DNA from: Coprobacillus sp. CAG:698
Lineage (GTDB): Bacteria > Bacillota_I > Bacilli_A > ML615J-28 > CAG-698
Assembly (NCBI GenBank): GCA_000431235.1
Contig: HF988734.1
Location: 286,513-350,512, forward strand
Direction of reading: 5' to 3'
Length of the DNA stretch: 64,000 nt
The notes beneath the pieces were generated by a model. That model saw only the letters and a list, made by a program, of their open reading frames with translations. It searched no databases and had not been told where the DNA came from. The translations under genes and the position numbers were made by a program. Shown one piece after another: positions 1 to 8,097 of this stretch (position 1 is the stretch's first letter; each line of letters starts with the position of its first letter).

Positions 1-1136
1 AAACTTATAAGCTTCATTTGATTCCATCAGGTATTTTTAATCCAAGTATTAAAAATATTCTAGGAAATGGTATGGTTATAAATCCTGAAGCTTTAGTTAG
101 TGAACTTGAAGAGATTAGAAGTTCTGGTTTTGAGTGTAATAATCTTTATATTAGTGATAGAGCACATGTAATTTTCAACTATCACAAAGAAATGGATAGA
201 TGTAATGAACTAAAACTTGGTGGAAGAAAAATTGGTACAACTTTAAAAGGTATTGGACCAGCATACACAGATAAAATTTCTCGACAAGGTATTAGAATGA
301 TAGATTTTATTAGCGATGATTTTGAGAAACTATTCAGAGAAAATGCTTCAGTAAAAAATGAAGAAATTAAACAAATGGGTGGAAATCCAATAGACATCGA
401 AGAAAGTTTAGCAAAATATAAATCAATTAGTCAAATGATTAAGCCTATGGTAGTTGATACAATAGAGTTATTGAACAATGCTTATAAAGAAAATAAAAAG
501 ATATTATTTGAGGGAGCTCAAGGTTCATTACTAGATATAGATTTTGGTACATATCCTTATGTTACTTCATCAAACCCTTCTAGCGGAGGTGTATCAACAG
601 GTAGTGGAATTAGTCCAAATAAAATAGATGAAGTTTTAGCAATTGTAAAAGCATATTCTACAAGAGTTGGAAGTGGTGCTTTCCCAACAGAACTTAACAA
701 TAGCTTAGGTGATGATATCCGTGAAAGAGCAGGAGAATATGGAGCAACAACAAAGAGACCAAGAAGAATAGGTTGGTTAGATGGAGTTGCTTTAAAATAT
801 AGTACAAATATCAATGGATTCACAAGTATATCATTAATGCTTCTAGATATTTTATCAGGAATAGACAAATTAAAAATTTGTACAGCTTATGAGCTTGATG
901 GTAAAGTAATTCACACAATACCTGCTAGTTTAAAAGACTATGAAAAGTGTAAACCTATTTACGAAGAATTCGAAGGATGGAATGAAGATATAAGCTCAGT
1001 GACTTCATTTGAGGAATTACCTTTAAATGCTCAAAAATACATTGAAGGAATAGAAAGAATAACAAATGTTCCAGTTAAAATCTTCTCAGTAGGTCCTGAT
1101 AAAACACAAACTATAGTGAGAAAAGAAATATATTAA
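1..1136 (+). CDS. purA: Adenylosuccinate synthetase, 5' end cut by the window
   Basis: PurA joins IMP and aspartate using GTP, the first step from IMP to AMP, in the cytoplasm. The reading frame is open from base 3 and begins with YKLHLIPSGI, a segment found about 50 residues into PurA, so the P-loop start of the protein lies to the left of the window. The visible part covers the switch region (GRKIGTTLKGIGPAYTDK), the IMP-binding segment (EGAQGSLLDIDFGTYPYVTS) and the C-terminal TKRPRRIGWLD and base-recognition parts. About 377 residues are present of the usual 425 or so. A TTG at base 18 is inside the gene, not its start. A hairpin terminator follows directly. Confidence 0.97.
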   Translation, partial: TYKLHLIPSGIFNPSIKNILGNGMVINPEALVSELEEIRSSGFECNNLYISDRAHVIFNYHKEMDRCNELKLGGRKIGTTLKGIGPAYTDKISRQGIRMIDFISDDFEKLFRENASVKNEEIKQMGGNPIDIEESLAKYKSISQMIKPMVVDTIELLNNAYKENKKILFEGAQGSLLDIDFGTYPYVTSSNPSSGGVSTGSGISPNKIDEVLAIVKAYSTRVGSGAFPTELNNSLGDDIRERAGEYGATTKRPRRIGWLDGVALKYSTNINGFTSISLMLLDILSGIDKLKICTAYELDGKVIHTIPASLKDYEKCKPIYEEFEGWNEDISSVTSFEELPLNAQKYIEGIERITNVPVKIFSVGPDKTQTIVRKEIY

Positions 1137-1160
1137 GTCGTGCTTTGCATGACTTTTTAT
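1136..1160 (+). terminator. Intrinsic terminator of purA
   Basis: AGTCGTGC and GCATGACT pair around a TTT loop and are followed by a T-run. The stem starts at the last base of the purA stop codon. Confidence 0.75.
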
Positions 1161-1240
1161 ATTTTTGACATATTTTGAAATTATGTCATTGTAATTTGCT
1201 AGTATAAAAGATATAATTATACTAGAGGTTGGGTGATAGA

Positions 1241-2101
1241 ATGGTTAAAATAGGTAACTTTTATTATATGTTATATATAACATTCTTTATTATAATCTTT
1301 ATGTTTATATATCATATATTAAAAGATAAAGAAACAAAAAAGCAAAAACAATTTCTCCAAGTAATTTTATTTTTGAACTTAACTCTACATTTTTGTAAAC
1401 TCTTATTTAATCCTTATAGAGATAATTTACCAGAAAGTATTAGAAAAGTAACGTTTGAAAACATATGTGCAGTCTCAACACTAGTTTTCCCATTTATATA
1501 TTTATCTAATAGTAAGAACTCAATTATAAAAAATTATTTCTATTTTATTGGTGTTTTAGGTGGGGGACTAGCTATTTTGATACCAACAGAGGCAATAGAT
1601 AAAAGTCCGTTTTGTTTTGATACAATTAGATTTTACCTATGCCACTTTGTATTGATAATGGTACCTTTGTTAAGTGCTAAATTTGGTATTATTGAATTAG
1701 ATTATAAAAAATCATACTTTATGCCTATATGTTTCATAATAATTGAGATGGTAATTCTCATTAATGAATTGTTACTAATTAAGATAGGATATGTTCAATG
1801 TACAGATATATCAATGTTTTTAGATAGAGATTATCGTAATAGTTCCTTTATTTTTGGTCCAACAAGTTCCTTTGATGGCATAAGTAAAATAATAACAATT
1901 TTTACACCTAAAATATTTAAAACAGATTATTTTGGATTAAATAATGGTATAGATTTTTATTTTCCAATTTTATGGCTAGTAATACCAGCATTTATATATT
2001 TACCAATTGTAAATGTTGTTATTGGATTGCCTTTTACTGGGAAAGATATAAAAAAAGAAATAATAGAAAAAAAGAACAAAATGGAGGATAAAGTATGTTA
2101 A
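1241..2101 (+). CDS. YwaF/TIGR02206-like integral membrane protein (first of two)
   Basis: This is a multi-pass membrane protein of about 286 residues with roughly seven hydrophobic segments. The pattern of helices and the segment around FCFDTIRFYLCHFVLIMVPL resembles the YwaF family (conserved membrane proteins of unknown function, related in fold to TMEM164). The ATG at 1241 fits the ribosome site AGAGG at 1224-1228, whereas an in-frame TTG at 1229 would touch that site. The gene overlaps the next one by 7 bases, and the next protein is from the same family, so the two are probably translated together. No biochemical role is established for the family. Confidence 0.6.
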   Translation: MVKIGNFYYMLYITFFIIIFMFIYHILKDKETKKQKQFLQVILFLNLTLHFCKLLFNPYRDNLPESIRKVTFENICAVSTLVFPFIYLSNSKNSIIKNYFYFIGVLGGGLAILIPTEAIDKSPFCFDTIRFYLCHFVLIMVPLLSAKFGIIELDYKKSYFMPICFIIIEMVILINELLLIKIGYVQCTDISMFLDRDYRNSSFIFGPTSSFDGISKIITIFTPKIFKTDYFGLNNGIDFYFPILWLVIPAFIYLPIVNVVIGLPFTGKDIKKEIIEKKNKMEDKVC

Positions 2102-2880
2102 GCTTCTTTAATAAATTTTTTGGATATGTTTATGATGAAAATGGTAATTATGTCCCTTATTATGATGATCTTGGTAAAGGTGCATTTAGTGATTGGAGGC
2201 ATTTTGCATGGATTATATTAACTATAGTATTAGCAGTTCTTTTATACAAAGTTTTTAGTAAGCATAAAAAAGCAGGTAAAATAACAATAACTGTTTTATT
2301 AGCATTACTTTTTGTAACAAGATTAGTTAATCAAATAGTAAGAGCATGCATAGGTGCTGAAGTACCTGCTTGGAGAGCATTTCCTTTCCACTTATGTACT
2401 ATAATGACTTTTATGTTGCCATTAACGTATTTCTTTAAATGGGATAAAATTAAAACACCAGTTTATGTGCTTTCAATGATGGGAGGCATTATAACAATTA
2501 TTATTGGAGATTATTTTGATAGCAAATTTATGACATTTTCTACACTTGAGGGAATGACTGCTCACACGATATTATTATTAGTACCAATTTATGAAATTGC
2601 TATTGGCGAGTTTAATTTACAAATAAAGAAAATATGGCAACCAGTAGCCTTAATGTTAGTATTAATGCTTTGGGCAATGCTTGCAAACGATGTTTTCTTT
2701 AAAGATTATAATACTAATTATATGTATTTGAAACGTAATGCTTTACCAGGGAATCTTGGGGGAGATTATTACTTCCTAATTTACATAGCAATTTTCTTCA
2801 TATTGTTAGGTTTAATTTTTGGAATACCTGAACTTTACCGAAAGATTAAAAACAAAAAGAATTTAGATAAAGCCTTATAA
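2095..2880 (+). CDS. YwaF/TIGR02206-like integral membrane protein (second of two)
   Basis: This 261-residue polytopic membrane protein has the YwaF-type central motif AFPFHLCTIMTFMLPL, with a conserved His in the third helix, and a later TAHTILLLVPIYEIAIGEF segment. GGAGG lies 7 bases before the ATG. The start sits inside the end of the preceding paralogue, which suggests tandem duplication and translational coupling. Its terminator overlaps its last codons. Function is unknown. Confidence 0.7.
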   Translation: MLSFFNKFFGYVYDENGNYVPYYDDLGKGAFSDWRHFAWIILTIVLAVLLYKVFSKHKKAGKITITVLLALLFVTRLVNQIVRACIGAEVPAWRAFPFHLCTIMTFMLPLTYFFKWDKIKTPVYVLSMMGGIITIIIGDYFDSKFMTFSTLEGMTAHTILLLVPIYEIAIGEFNLQIKKIWQPVALMLVLMLWAMLANDVFFKDYNTNYMYLKRNALPGNLGGDYYFLIYIAIFFILLGLIFGIPELYRKIKNKKNLDKAL

Positions 2881-2902
2881 GGATAATCCTTAAAGGCTTT
2901 TT
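2869..2902 (+). terminator. Terminator of the YwaF-like pair
   Basis: AAAGCC pairs with GGCTTT, with additional pairing inside, and a T-run follows. The 5' arm is within the final codons of the upstream gene. Confidence 0.65.
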
Positions 2903-2907
2903 AAATG

Positions 2908-2936
2908 TTGATTTTTAATTGTTTTAGGTGTATAAT
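2908..2936 (+). promoter_or_regulatory. Sigma-70 promoter of tRNA-Gly
   Basis: TTGATT at 2908-2913 and TATAAT at 2931-2936 are separated by 17 bases, immediately ahead of the tRNA. Confidence 0.7.
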
Positions 2937-2944
2937 ATATATGT

Positions 2945-3018
2945 GCAGGTGTAGTTTAATGGCAGAACACTAGCTTCCCAAGCTGGATGTACGGGTTCGA
3001 TTCCCGCCATCTGCTCCA
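2945..3018 (+). tRNA. tRNA-Gly (anticodon CCC)
   Basis: Acceptor arms GCAGGTG and CATCTGC pair, the D stem GTTT pairs with GAAC, and the anticodon stem CTAGC pairs with GCTGG around the loop TTCCCAA, giving anticodon CCC. The T arm carries GGGTTCGATTCCC, and CCA is encoded. It marks the left edge of the accessory island. Confidence 0.95.
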
Positions 3019-3029
3019 TAAGAAGTAAT

Positions 3030-3063
3030 AGGTTTGATACAAAATGTGTCAGACCTTTTTTAT
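3030..3063 (+). terminator. Terminator downstream of tRNA-Gly
   Basis: AGGTTTGATAC pairs with GTGTCAGACCT (with G-T pairs), followed by TTTTTT. Nearly the same hairpin follows tRNA-Leu at 37753 and occurs without an intact tRNA at 28825, where it again precedes the leader module. Confidence 0.8.
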
Positions 3064-3147
3064 TGCAGATAGGAAACTTTATCCTTTCCGCCAACGAACT
3101 ATAGAGTCTTGTAGAAGTGCCAATAGGTACTTTAGCGGGGTCTTTTT
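3064..3147 (+). ncRNA. Conserved leader hairpin RNA, copy A
   Basis: This stretch begins TTGCAGATAGG and contains two hairpins. The second (3108-3139) pairs CTTGT with GCGGG and AAGTGCC with GGTACTT around the loop AATA, and runs into TTTTT, so it looks like an intrinsic terminator. Copy B at 21720 keeps the same paired positions with G-T/G-C exchanges in the stem, which supports RNA structure. A diverged copy C is at 28860. It could be a small RNA or an attenuated leader of the restriction operon that follows. No named family is recognised. Confidence 0.5.
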
Positions 3148-3162
3148 ATTTTAAGAGTATAA

Positions 3163-3242
3163 CTGCGGAACGATAGATATCACTACGGAACGAAAGCCTT
3201 ATCAACGGAACGAAAGGTATTGCTGTGGAACGATAGATATTT
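3163..3242 (+). repeat. Four tandem 20-bp repeats with core CGGAACGA
   Basis: The core (A/G/T)CGGAACGA (last copy TGGAACGA) begins at 3165, 3185, 3205 and 3225, exactly 20 bases apart. A related inverted motif, ATTATTCCGTAA, lies at about 3270-3281, just ahead of the -35 box of the restriction operon. Spacing by two helical turns suggests binding sites on one DNA face. The adjacent XRE controller is the natural candidate to bind them (inference). Confidence 0.75.
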
Positions 3243-3286
3243 TTTATAAAATCTCTTTTTAGTTTCAACATTATTCCGTAATCTAC

Positions 3287-3315
3287 TTGTAATTTTCTCA
3301 AAAAAGTGCTATAAT
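3287..3315 (+). promoter_or_regulatory. Promoter of the restriction-modification operon
   Basis: TTGTAA at 3287 and TATAAT at 3310 are separated by 17 bases, 33 bases before the XRE start codon and directly after the ATTATTCCG motif. Confidence 0.65.
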
Positions 3316-3348
3316 TTTATATAAAGTATCATAAGAAGAGGTAAATTC

Positions 3349-3555
3349 ATGGAAAATATCAACTATGCTAAAGCCATTCTAAAATTAAGAGTAAAACTAA
3401 ATATATCACAACAGCAACTAGGACATATGTTAGGAGTTTCTTTTAGTACTGTTAATAGATGGGAAAAGGGACATCACGAACCTACAATTTTAATCAAAGA
3501 ACGAATTAAAGAAATTTTTATTAATAATGACATAGATATAAGCGAGTGTAAATAA
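3349..3555 (+). CDS. XRE-family regulator, likely controller of the restriction operon
   Basis: This 68-residue protein is essentially one helix-turn-helix domain (LNISQQQLGHMLGVSFSTVNRWEKG). It starts at an ATG after AGAGG and ends two bases before the first methyltransferase gene. Small XRE proteins in front of type II restriction systems often act as controller (C) proteins that delay nuclease expression. That role is inferred here from position, and the CGGAAC repeats upstream would be its operators. Confidence 0.8.
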   Translation: MENINYAKAILKLRVKLNISQQQLGHMLGVSFSTVNRWEKGHHEPTILIKERIKEIFINNDIDISECK

Positions 3556-3557
3556 TT

Positions 3558-5438
3558 ATGGCAACAGTAAAAGACATCAATCATGCTCTTGTTGAAAGTA
3601 CCAGACCCCCCCTTTATACAAATATGAAATACTGGGGGAAAAAACCACATAATATTTGGTATGAGTATATAAAAAATTACGTTCCAACTAAAGGCGTATT
3701 TTTAGATCCTTTTTCAGGCAGTGCAATGAGTGCTTTCGAAAGTGTAAGAGCCGGAAAGAAAGTTTGTGCATTCGATTTAAATCCATTAACATCCTTCATA
3801 ATTGAAACGTACTGTAGCGAGTTTTCGGAACTATCATTCATTAATAAAGTTAAAAAAATAATCGAAGAAGTTTCATCTGATGACATTTACAAGAAATTAT
3901 ACTTGTATAGAGGTGATAAATATGTGGTTCAAAACGTAAAGTGGAATTTGAACCAAATGTATGAAGTTTGTTGTGTATCAAAAAATGGAAAAGATAGAGT
4001 GTGCCTTGAAAACATACAATTAGATGAAGAAGCTGTTGATTTTTCTGAACAAATAAATATGGACAATATGACCTTTCCTAGAAGAGCTTTTAGAAAATCT
4101 GTATCATTTACAGATGGATTCTTAGAAAATATAGGAAAAGATTTTTCTTCTTTGTATACAAAAAGAAATCTTTATGTTTTGTCACTGATATTTAAAAAAA
4201 TATTAGAAGAATCAAATTATTCATTACAACAACAATTACTTTTAGGATTTATTCAAACTACTCATCTATCTACAAAAATGTGTGTTCCAAGAAATAAGAA
4301 AACTAACAGGGATTTTTCGACTAGCTGGGGACGCTCTGCATTTATATATTCGAAAAAACAAATGGAAATGAATCCGCTGCTTCTTTTTGAAAATTCTTGC
4401 TTAAAAAGGCAATCTGTGCTCCAATCAATGAAATACATCCAACACTATCTTCCTAAGAAACCTAATATCGCTGATATAAATTATGTAAAATTTGATCCTG
4501 CGAAAAAAATTGATATTTGGTATGGAACTGTAGATGCAAAAACAATTGATACAATACTTCCAGAAAAAACAATTGATTTTATATTGACCGATCCCCCATA
4601 TGGCGGTTTGGTTCAGTATATGGACTTAAGCACCGTTTGGCTGTCTTGGCTAGAATTATTGGATGCAAAATATAAACCAAATTTTGAACAGGAAATAATA
4701 GTAAATAATGATAAAAACTATGAATCTTTTTCTTATGATTTATCTATTGCGTTAAAAAATCTTAGAAATGTAATGAAAGATGAAGCGAAGATAGTTTTAA
4801 CATTTAATAATAATGATCTTCAAACGTGGAATGCTTTTTTAAAAGCATTAAATAATTCTGGATTTAAAATTGAAAAAGTAATTCATCAACAAAACAAAAG
4901 AACAGGTGAATCCAATGTTGCAAACAAATACGGAATGTCGGCTAGCGATTTTTACATTAGATGCAGTAAAACTGATCGAAACACTTTTAGAACCTTGGAA
5001 AAAGAAGAAATTGAAAAAATTTTAGTTGACACACTAAAAAACATTATTTTAGAAAGAAATGAACCGACTCCATATCAGATTTTGTTTAATGGTTTGTTAT
5101 CAAAAATATCAATTCTAAATATTGACATATCTTCATTTGATACTACATTAAATAATCTTTTAAGGAAAACAAATGATTTCGTAGAAAGTGTAAATTCAAA
5201 AAATTTAGCTGGCAGCTATTGGTGGATAGCTGGGCAAAAATATAATGAAAAATCTAAATCTACATTATCTAATAAAGTCAGAAAATTTATAGTTGACAAA
5301 TATAATGATTCATTATCACATGATGAAATGTTAACAATGATATTTAAAAAATTTCCAAATGGTTTAACTCCAGAAATTGATTTTATTGAACGATTATTAA
5401 AGGAAGTTAAAAGCAGTAATAACAAAGGTGGTAATTAA
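3558..5438 (+). CDS. DNA methyltransferase of a type II restriction system (first of two)
   Basis: This 626-residue protein carries SAM-binding motif I (FLDPFSGSAMSAFE, about residues 48-61, with acidic AFDLNP after it) and catalytic motif IV DPPYGG at about 345-350, so it belongs to the amino-methyltransferases that modify adenine N6 or cytosine N4. The N-terminal YWGKKPHNIW is typical of a group of large DNA methylases. The long insert between motifs I and IV and the C-terminal 150 residues probably hold target recognition. It lies between the controller and a second methylase, and the three downstream genes are packed with spacings of 2, 1 and -1 bases. Confidence 0.88.
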   Translation: MATVKDINHALVESTRPPLYTNMKYWGKKPHNIWYEYIKNYVPTKGVFLDPFSGSAMSAFESVRAGKKVCAFDLNPLTSFIIETYCSEFSELSFINKVKKIIEEVSSDDIYKKLYLYRGDKYVVQNVKWNLNQMYEVCCVSKNGKDRVCLENIQLDEEAVDFSEQINMDNMTFPRRAFRKSVSFTDGFLENIGKDFSSLYTKRNLYVLSLIFKKILEESNYSLQQQLLLGFIQTTHLSTKMCVPRNKKTNRDFSTSWGRSAFIYSKKQMEMNPLLLFENSCLKRQSVLQSMKYIQHYLPKKPNIADINYVKFDPAKKIDIWYGTVDAKTIDTILPEKTIDFILTDPPYGGLVQYMDLSTVWLSWLELLDAKYKPNFEQEIIVNNDKNYESFSYDLSIALKNLRNVMKDEAKIVLTFNNNDLQTWNAFLKALNNSGFKIEKVIHQQNKRTGESNVANKYGMSASDFYIRCSKTDRNTFRTLEKEEIEKILVDTLKNIILERNEPTPYQILFNGLLSKISILNIDISSFDTTLNNLLRKTNDFVESVNSKNLAGSYWWIAGQKYNEKSKSTLSNKVRKFIVDKYNDSLSHDEMLTMIFKKFPNGLTPEIDFIERLLKEVKSSNNKGGN

Positions 5439-5439
5439 T

Positions 5440-6279
5440 ATGGCAAAAGAAGAAAAATACGATGAAAGAAATAAGTTGAATGATTTAACTGGTAAAGAAT
5501 GGTTAAAATGCACTAAAAGTTTTTATTTATCTGAAAAATGTGCAGATGATAAAGACGCATTTGAACATCCAGCTCCATTTTTAATAAAAGACATTGAGAA
5601 AATGATTTCGGTTTTTACTAAAAAAAATATGCTTGTTCTTGATCCATTTATGGGAAGCGGAACAACGGCAATTGCCTCGTTTAATTTGGGAAGAAAATCT
5701 ATTGGCATAGATCTTAGCGAAGATTACCATAATCTTGCACTAACCAGATTTGAAAAAAAAGGAATGGTTGAAGATTTAAACTATAAGTATATAGTTGGCG
5801 ACTCACTTGTTGAAATTGAAAACATTCCAGAAGTTGATTATATCCTTACCAGTCCTCCATATCATAATATTTTAAAAAATGATTCTAAAGGATTGAGAAA
5901 AGATTCATCTGTAAAAGGATATCGCTCTGGCTCTCGCCAAGGAGTGGAATATTACTCAGATTTGGCAAATGACCTAGGGAATCAAAATACATACGAGGAA
6001 TTCCTGATTTTATTTCAAAAAATAATGCAAAAAGCTTATCAAAAATTAAAAAATAAAAAATACTGTTCAATTATAATTAGTGATTTTACTGTCGACAAAA
6101 AAGAAATATGTGTTCAGTCGGATGTTGTTAGAATTATGGAAGAAATAGGATTTTCATTCGTTGGCACAATTATTTTGCTGCAAGATAATAAGCCGCTATA
6201 TCCGTTTGGCTACCCATACGCTTTTAAAATAAATCACATGCATCAAAATATAATTAATTTCAGAAAGGAGGAAAGCTGA
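5440..6279 (+). CDS. DNA methyltransferase of a type II restriction system (second of two)
   Basis: This protein of about 279 residues has motif I LDPFMGSGTT (about 67-76), GIDLSEDY, and motif IV TSPPY (137-141). The SPPY form is common in N4-cytosine methylases but also occurs in N6-adenine enzymes. The ATG at 5440 is 8 bases after AAAGGTGG and fits better than an in-frame GTG at 5428. Two different methylases in one operon are the usual arrangement when a nuclease recognises an asymmetric site and each strand needs its own modification. The stop overlaps the next start (TGATG). Confidence 0.88.
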   Translation: MAKEEKYDERNKLNDLTGKEWLKCTKSFYLSEKCADDKDAFEHPAPFLIKDIEKMISVFTKKNMLVLDPFMGSGTTAIASFNLGRKSIGIDLSEDYHNLALTRFEKKGMVEDLNYKYIVGDSLVEIENIPEVDYILTSPPYHNILKNDSKGLRKDSSVKGYRSGSRQGVEYYSDLANDLGNQNTYEEFLILFQKIMQKAYQKLKNKKYCSIIISDFTVDKKEICVQSDVVRIMEEIGFSFVGTIILLQDNKPLYPFGYPYAFKINHMHQNIINFRKEES

Positions 6280-7865
6280 TGGCTAATGTTATAACATATA
6301 CATTCAAAGATTATACTAGAACTAGAATAAACTTTGATAGGTTTCATAATCAAGTGATAAACATGCCCAGGGCTACATTTAGTGAGATTCCTGAGCTAAT
6401 TAAATTATTAAAGAGTTTAGCTTCATATATTCTTCTAATTGATGAAGAAATTCTTAAAAAACCTATGAATCCTAAGAAACTATATGAACATATTTTTTTA
6501 AATTATAAAAAAGGATTAGTACCATCAAAAAATAGAAATCTATCGTTTGAATCTACTTTTTTAAATATCAATGATACGTTCGATCGAGTTTATGAAAATG
6601 TTCATAAAATGGGAAGAAGGTTCAGACACTATACAGAATTGTTTTCTTTTTTCAATATTTTTCAAAGAATTAAAAAAGATGGCAAATGGCATAAGCAATT
6701 ATGTGTTTTCGATGTTGATTCGTTAAAAGAATTAGAATTGACAGACGAACAATACTTAATGGACGTTTTTCGAAATAGACTCTTAAATTTAAATGTTAAA
6801 GATAATAGTCATATCGTAAATTGCAAAGGAATAGAATTATCTAATGATGCTGATTATAGGCCTGCTAGAGCCATTATACGTTATATGTACGAAATGAAAA
6901 GAGATGTTACTGATTTTGAAATTGCGGTATTGCTTGGAAGAATTGATGAAGTACAAAAAGAAAATGAAATACTTATTCGTGCCAATAAAATCGGACGTGA
7001 ATTACCATATTCTTTAGATCAACAAATTAATTTATTCTTTCAAAGCATGCTATGGAAAAGTAGCGGAGGAGTTCAATTCACTTATAGCAGTTCGCAGGAA
7101 CCATATTTTAAATTTAAGGTTTTTTTAATTATGATGGAAACTTTTGAGCTTGTGGAATACGATCGAATTAATCAATATATAAAATTGACTGATTATAGTA
7201 AAAAAATAGCAAGTCAGGATGTTTCTCTTGATATTCTTGACCTTGAGCACTTGTTGGCTATGATAGACAATGGAACAGAAGATACAAATAAGCTTACAAA
7301 TATAATTATCAATAAAAGAACTGATGCTATTACAAAGGCTATTCAGGATGATGGGGAATTAGTTGAAAAATTAAATATTAGAAGCATACATTATCCTATT
7401 ATTAAAAATAATAAGAGAGTTAGAAATCGTTTAATAATGGAAGTTTCTAAAATTAAAGCCGATTATTTGGATGAAGTTACTGGCAAAGCACCATTTGCTG
7501 GCAAAACAGGGAAAAGTTATGTTGAGGCTCATCATATACTCGAATTTAGTCGAGAAAATGGTCCTGATATAACAGATAATTTAATTTGTTTAGGACCTGA
7601 AAATCATATGTTAATTCATCATGGTTCTAAAGACGAAATAGATGCTTTTTTTGCTACATGTAAAAATAAAGGATTAATTGACTATAATAGATTTGAAAAA
7701 ATATGTTTAAAATATCACTGTTTAACACCAGAACATGTAAAAACATTATATAAAAAGGGTATCTTAAACGCTGAAGAATCTCAAAAATTGAATAATTTAA
7801 TTAGCATCAACGGTATTGATTCAATATTTTTAGAAACATTGAATATAAAAGCTGCAGAAGTATAA
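6279..7865 (+). CDS. HNH-type restriction endonuclease
   Basis: This 528-residue protein has a long N-terminal part without a familiar motif and a C-terminal HNH module at about residues 415-450: EAHHILEFS, then DNLICLGPENHMLIHH, with the paired His, Asn and final His expected of the beta-beta-alpha metal fold. GGAGG sits 8 bases upstream and the start overlaps the methylase stop. Its place as the last gene behind two methylases makes it the cutting enzyme of the system. The specificity cannot be read from the sequence. Confidence 0.82.
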   Translation: MANVITYTFKDYTRTRINFDRFHNQVINMPRATFSEIPELIKLLKSLASYILLIDEEILKKPMNPKKLYEHIFLNYKKGLVPSKNRNLSFESTFLNINDTFDRVYENVHKMGRRFRHYTELFSFFNIFQRIKKDGKWHKQLCVFDVDSLKELELTDEQYLMDVFRNRLLNLNVKDNSHIVNCKGIELSNDADYRPARAIIRYMYEMKRDVTDFEIAVLLGRIDEVQKENEILIRANKIGRELPYSLDQQINLFFQSMLWKSSGGVQFTYSSSQEPYFKFKVFLIMMETFELVEYDRINQYIKLTDYSKKIASQDVSLDILDLEHLLAMIDNGTEDTNKLTNIIINKRTDAITKAIQDDGELVEKLNIRSIHYPIIKNNKRVRNRLIMEVSKIKADYLDEVTGKAPFAGKTGKSYVEAHHILEFSRENGPDITDNLICLGPENHMLIHHGSKDEIDAFFATCKNKGLIDYNRFEKICLKYHCLTPEHVKTLYKKGILNAEESQKLNNLISINGIDSIFLETLNIKAAEV

Positions 7866-7904
7866 TTGTTTGAAAAAGTGCTAACAACTATATTTCTTTG
7901 ATTT

Positions 7905-7948
7905 AAAGGAGCTATTATCCTATTTCTAGGGTAGTGGCTCCTTTTTTA
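7905..7948 (+). terminator. Terminator of the restriction-modification operon
   Basis: AAAGGAGC pairs with GCTCCTTT, with inner pairing TATCCTA/TAGGGTA, followed by TTTTTTATTTT. Confidence 0.85.
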
Positions 7949-7986
7949 TTTTACTAGGAAAGTTCATTTTTAAAGGTAAAAGAAAA

Positions 7987-8015
7987 GGACCACTATTTAG
8001 AGCATATAGTGGTCC
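7987..8015 (-). terminator. Terminator facing the IS91-like gene
   Basis: This is a perfect inverted repeat GGACCACTAT/ATAGTGGTCC. On the minus strand it is followed by a T-rich run, so it would end transcripts of the IS91-like pseudogene. Confidence 0.6.
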
Positions 8016-8053
8016 AAAATCATTAAATTATATAAAAGATAACGACTTAAATT

Positions 8054-8076
8054 CCCATCCGAAAATGGGTTTTTTT
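8054..8076 (+). terminator. Short hairpin with T-run
   Basis: CCCAT pairs with ATGGG around CCGAAA, followed by TTTTTTT. It lies just beyond the 3' end of the IS91-like gene and may belong to the end of that element. Confidence 0.5.
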
Positions 8077-8097
8077 GAGTGCTTATAAATTATTATT

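Noticed and set aside
1229..1240. TTG 1229 as start of the first YwaF-like gene
   Set aside because: It would lie directly on the AGAGG ribosome site; ATG 1241 has normal spacing.
3163..3242. Repeats considered as a CRISPR array
   Set aside because: Repeat cores are only 8-10 bases with 10-base gaps, there are just four copies and no cas genes are present.
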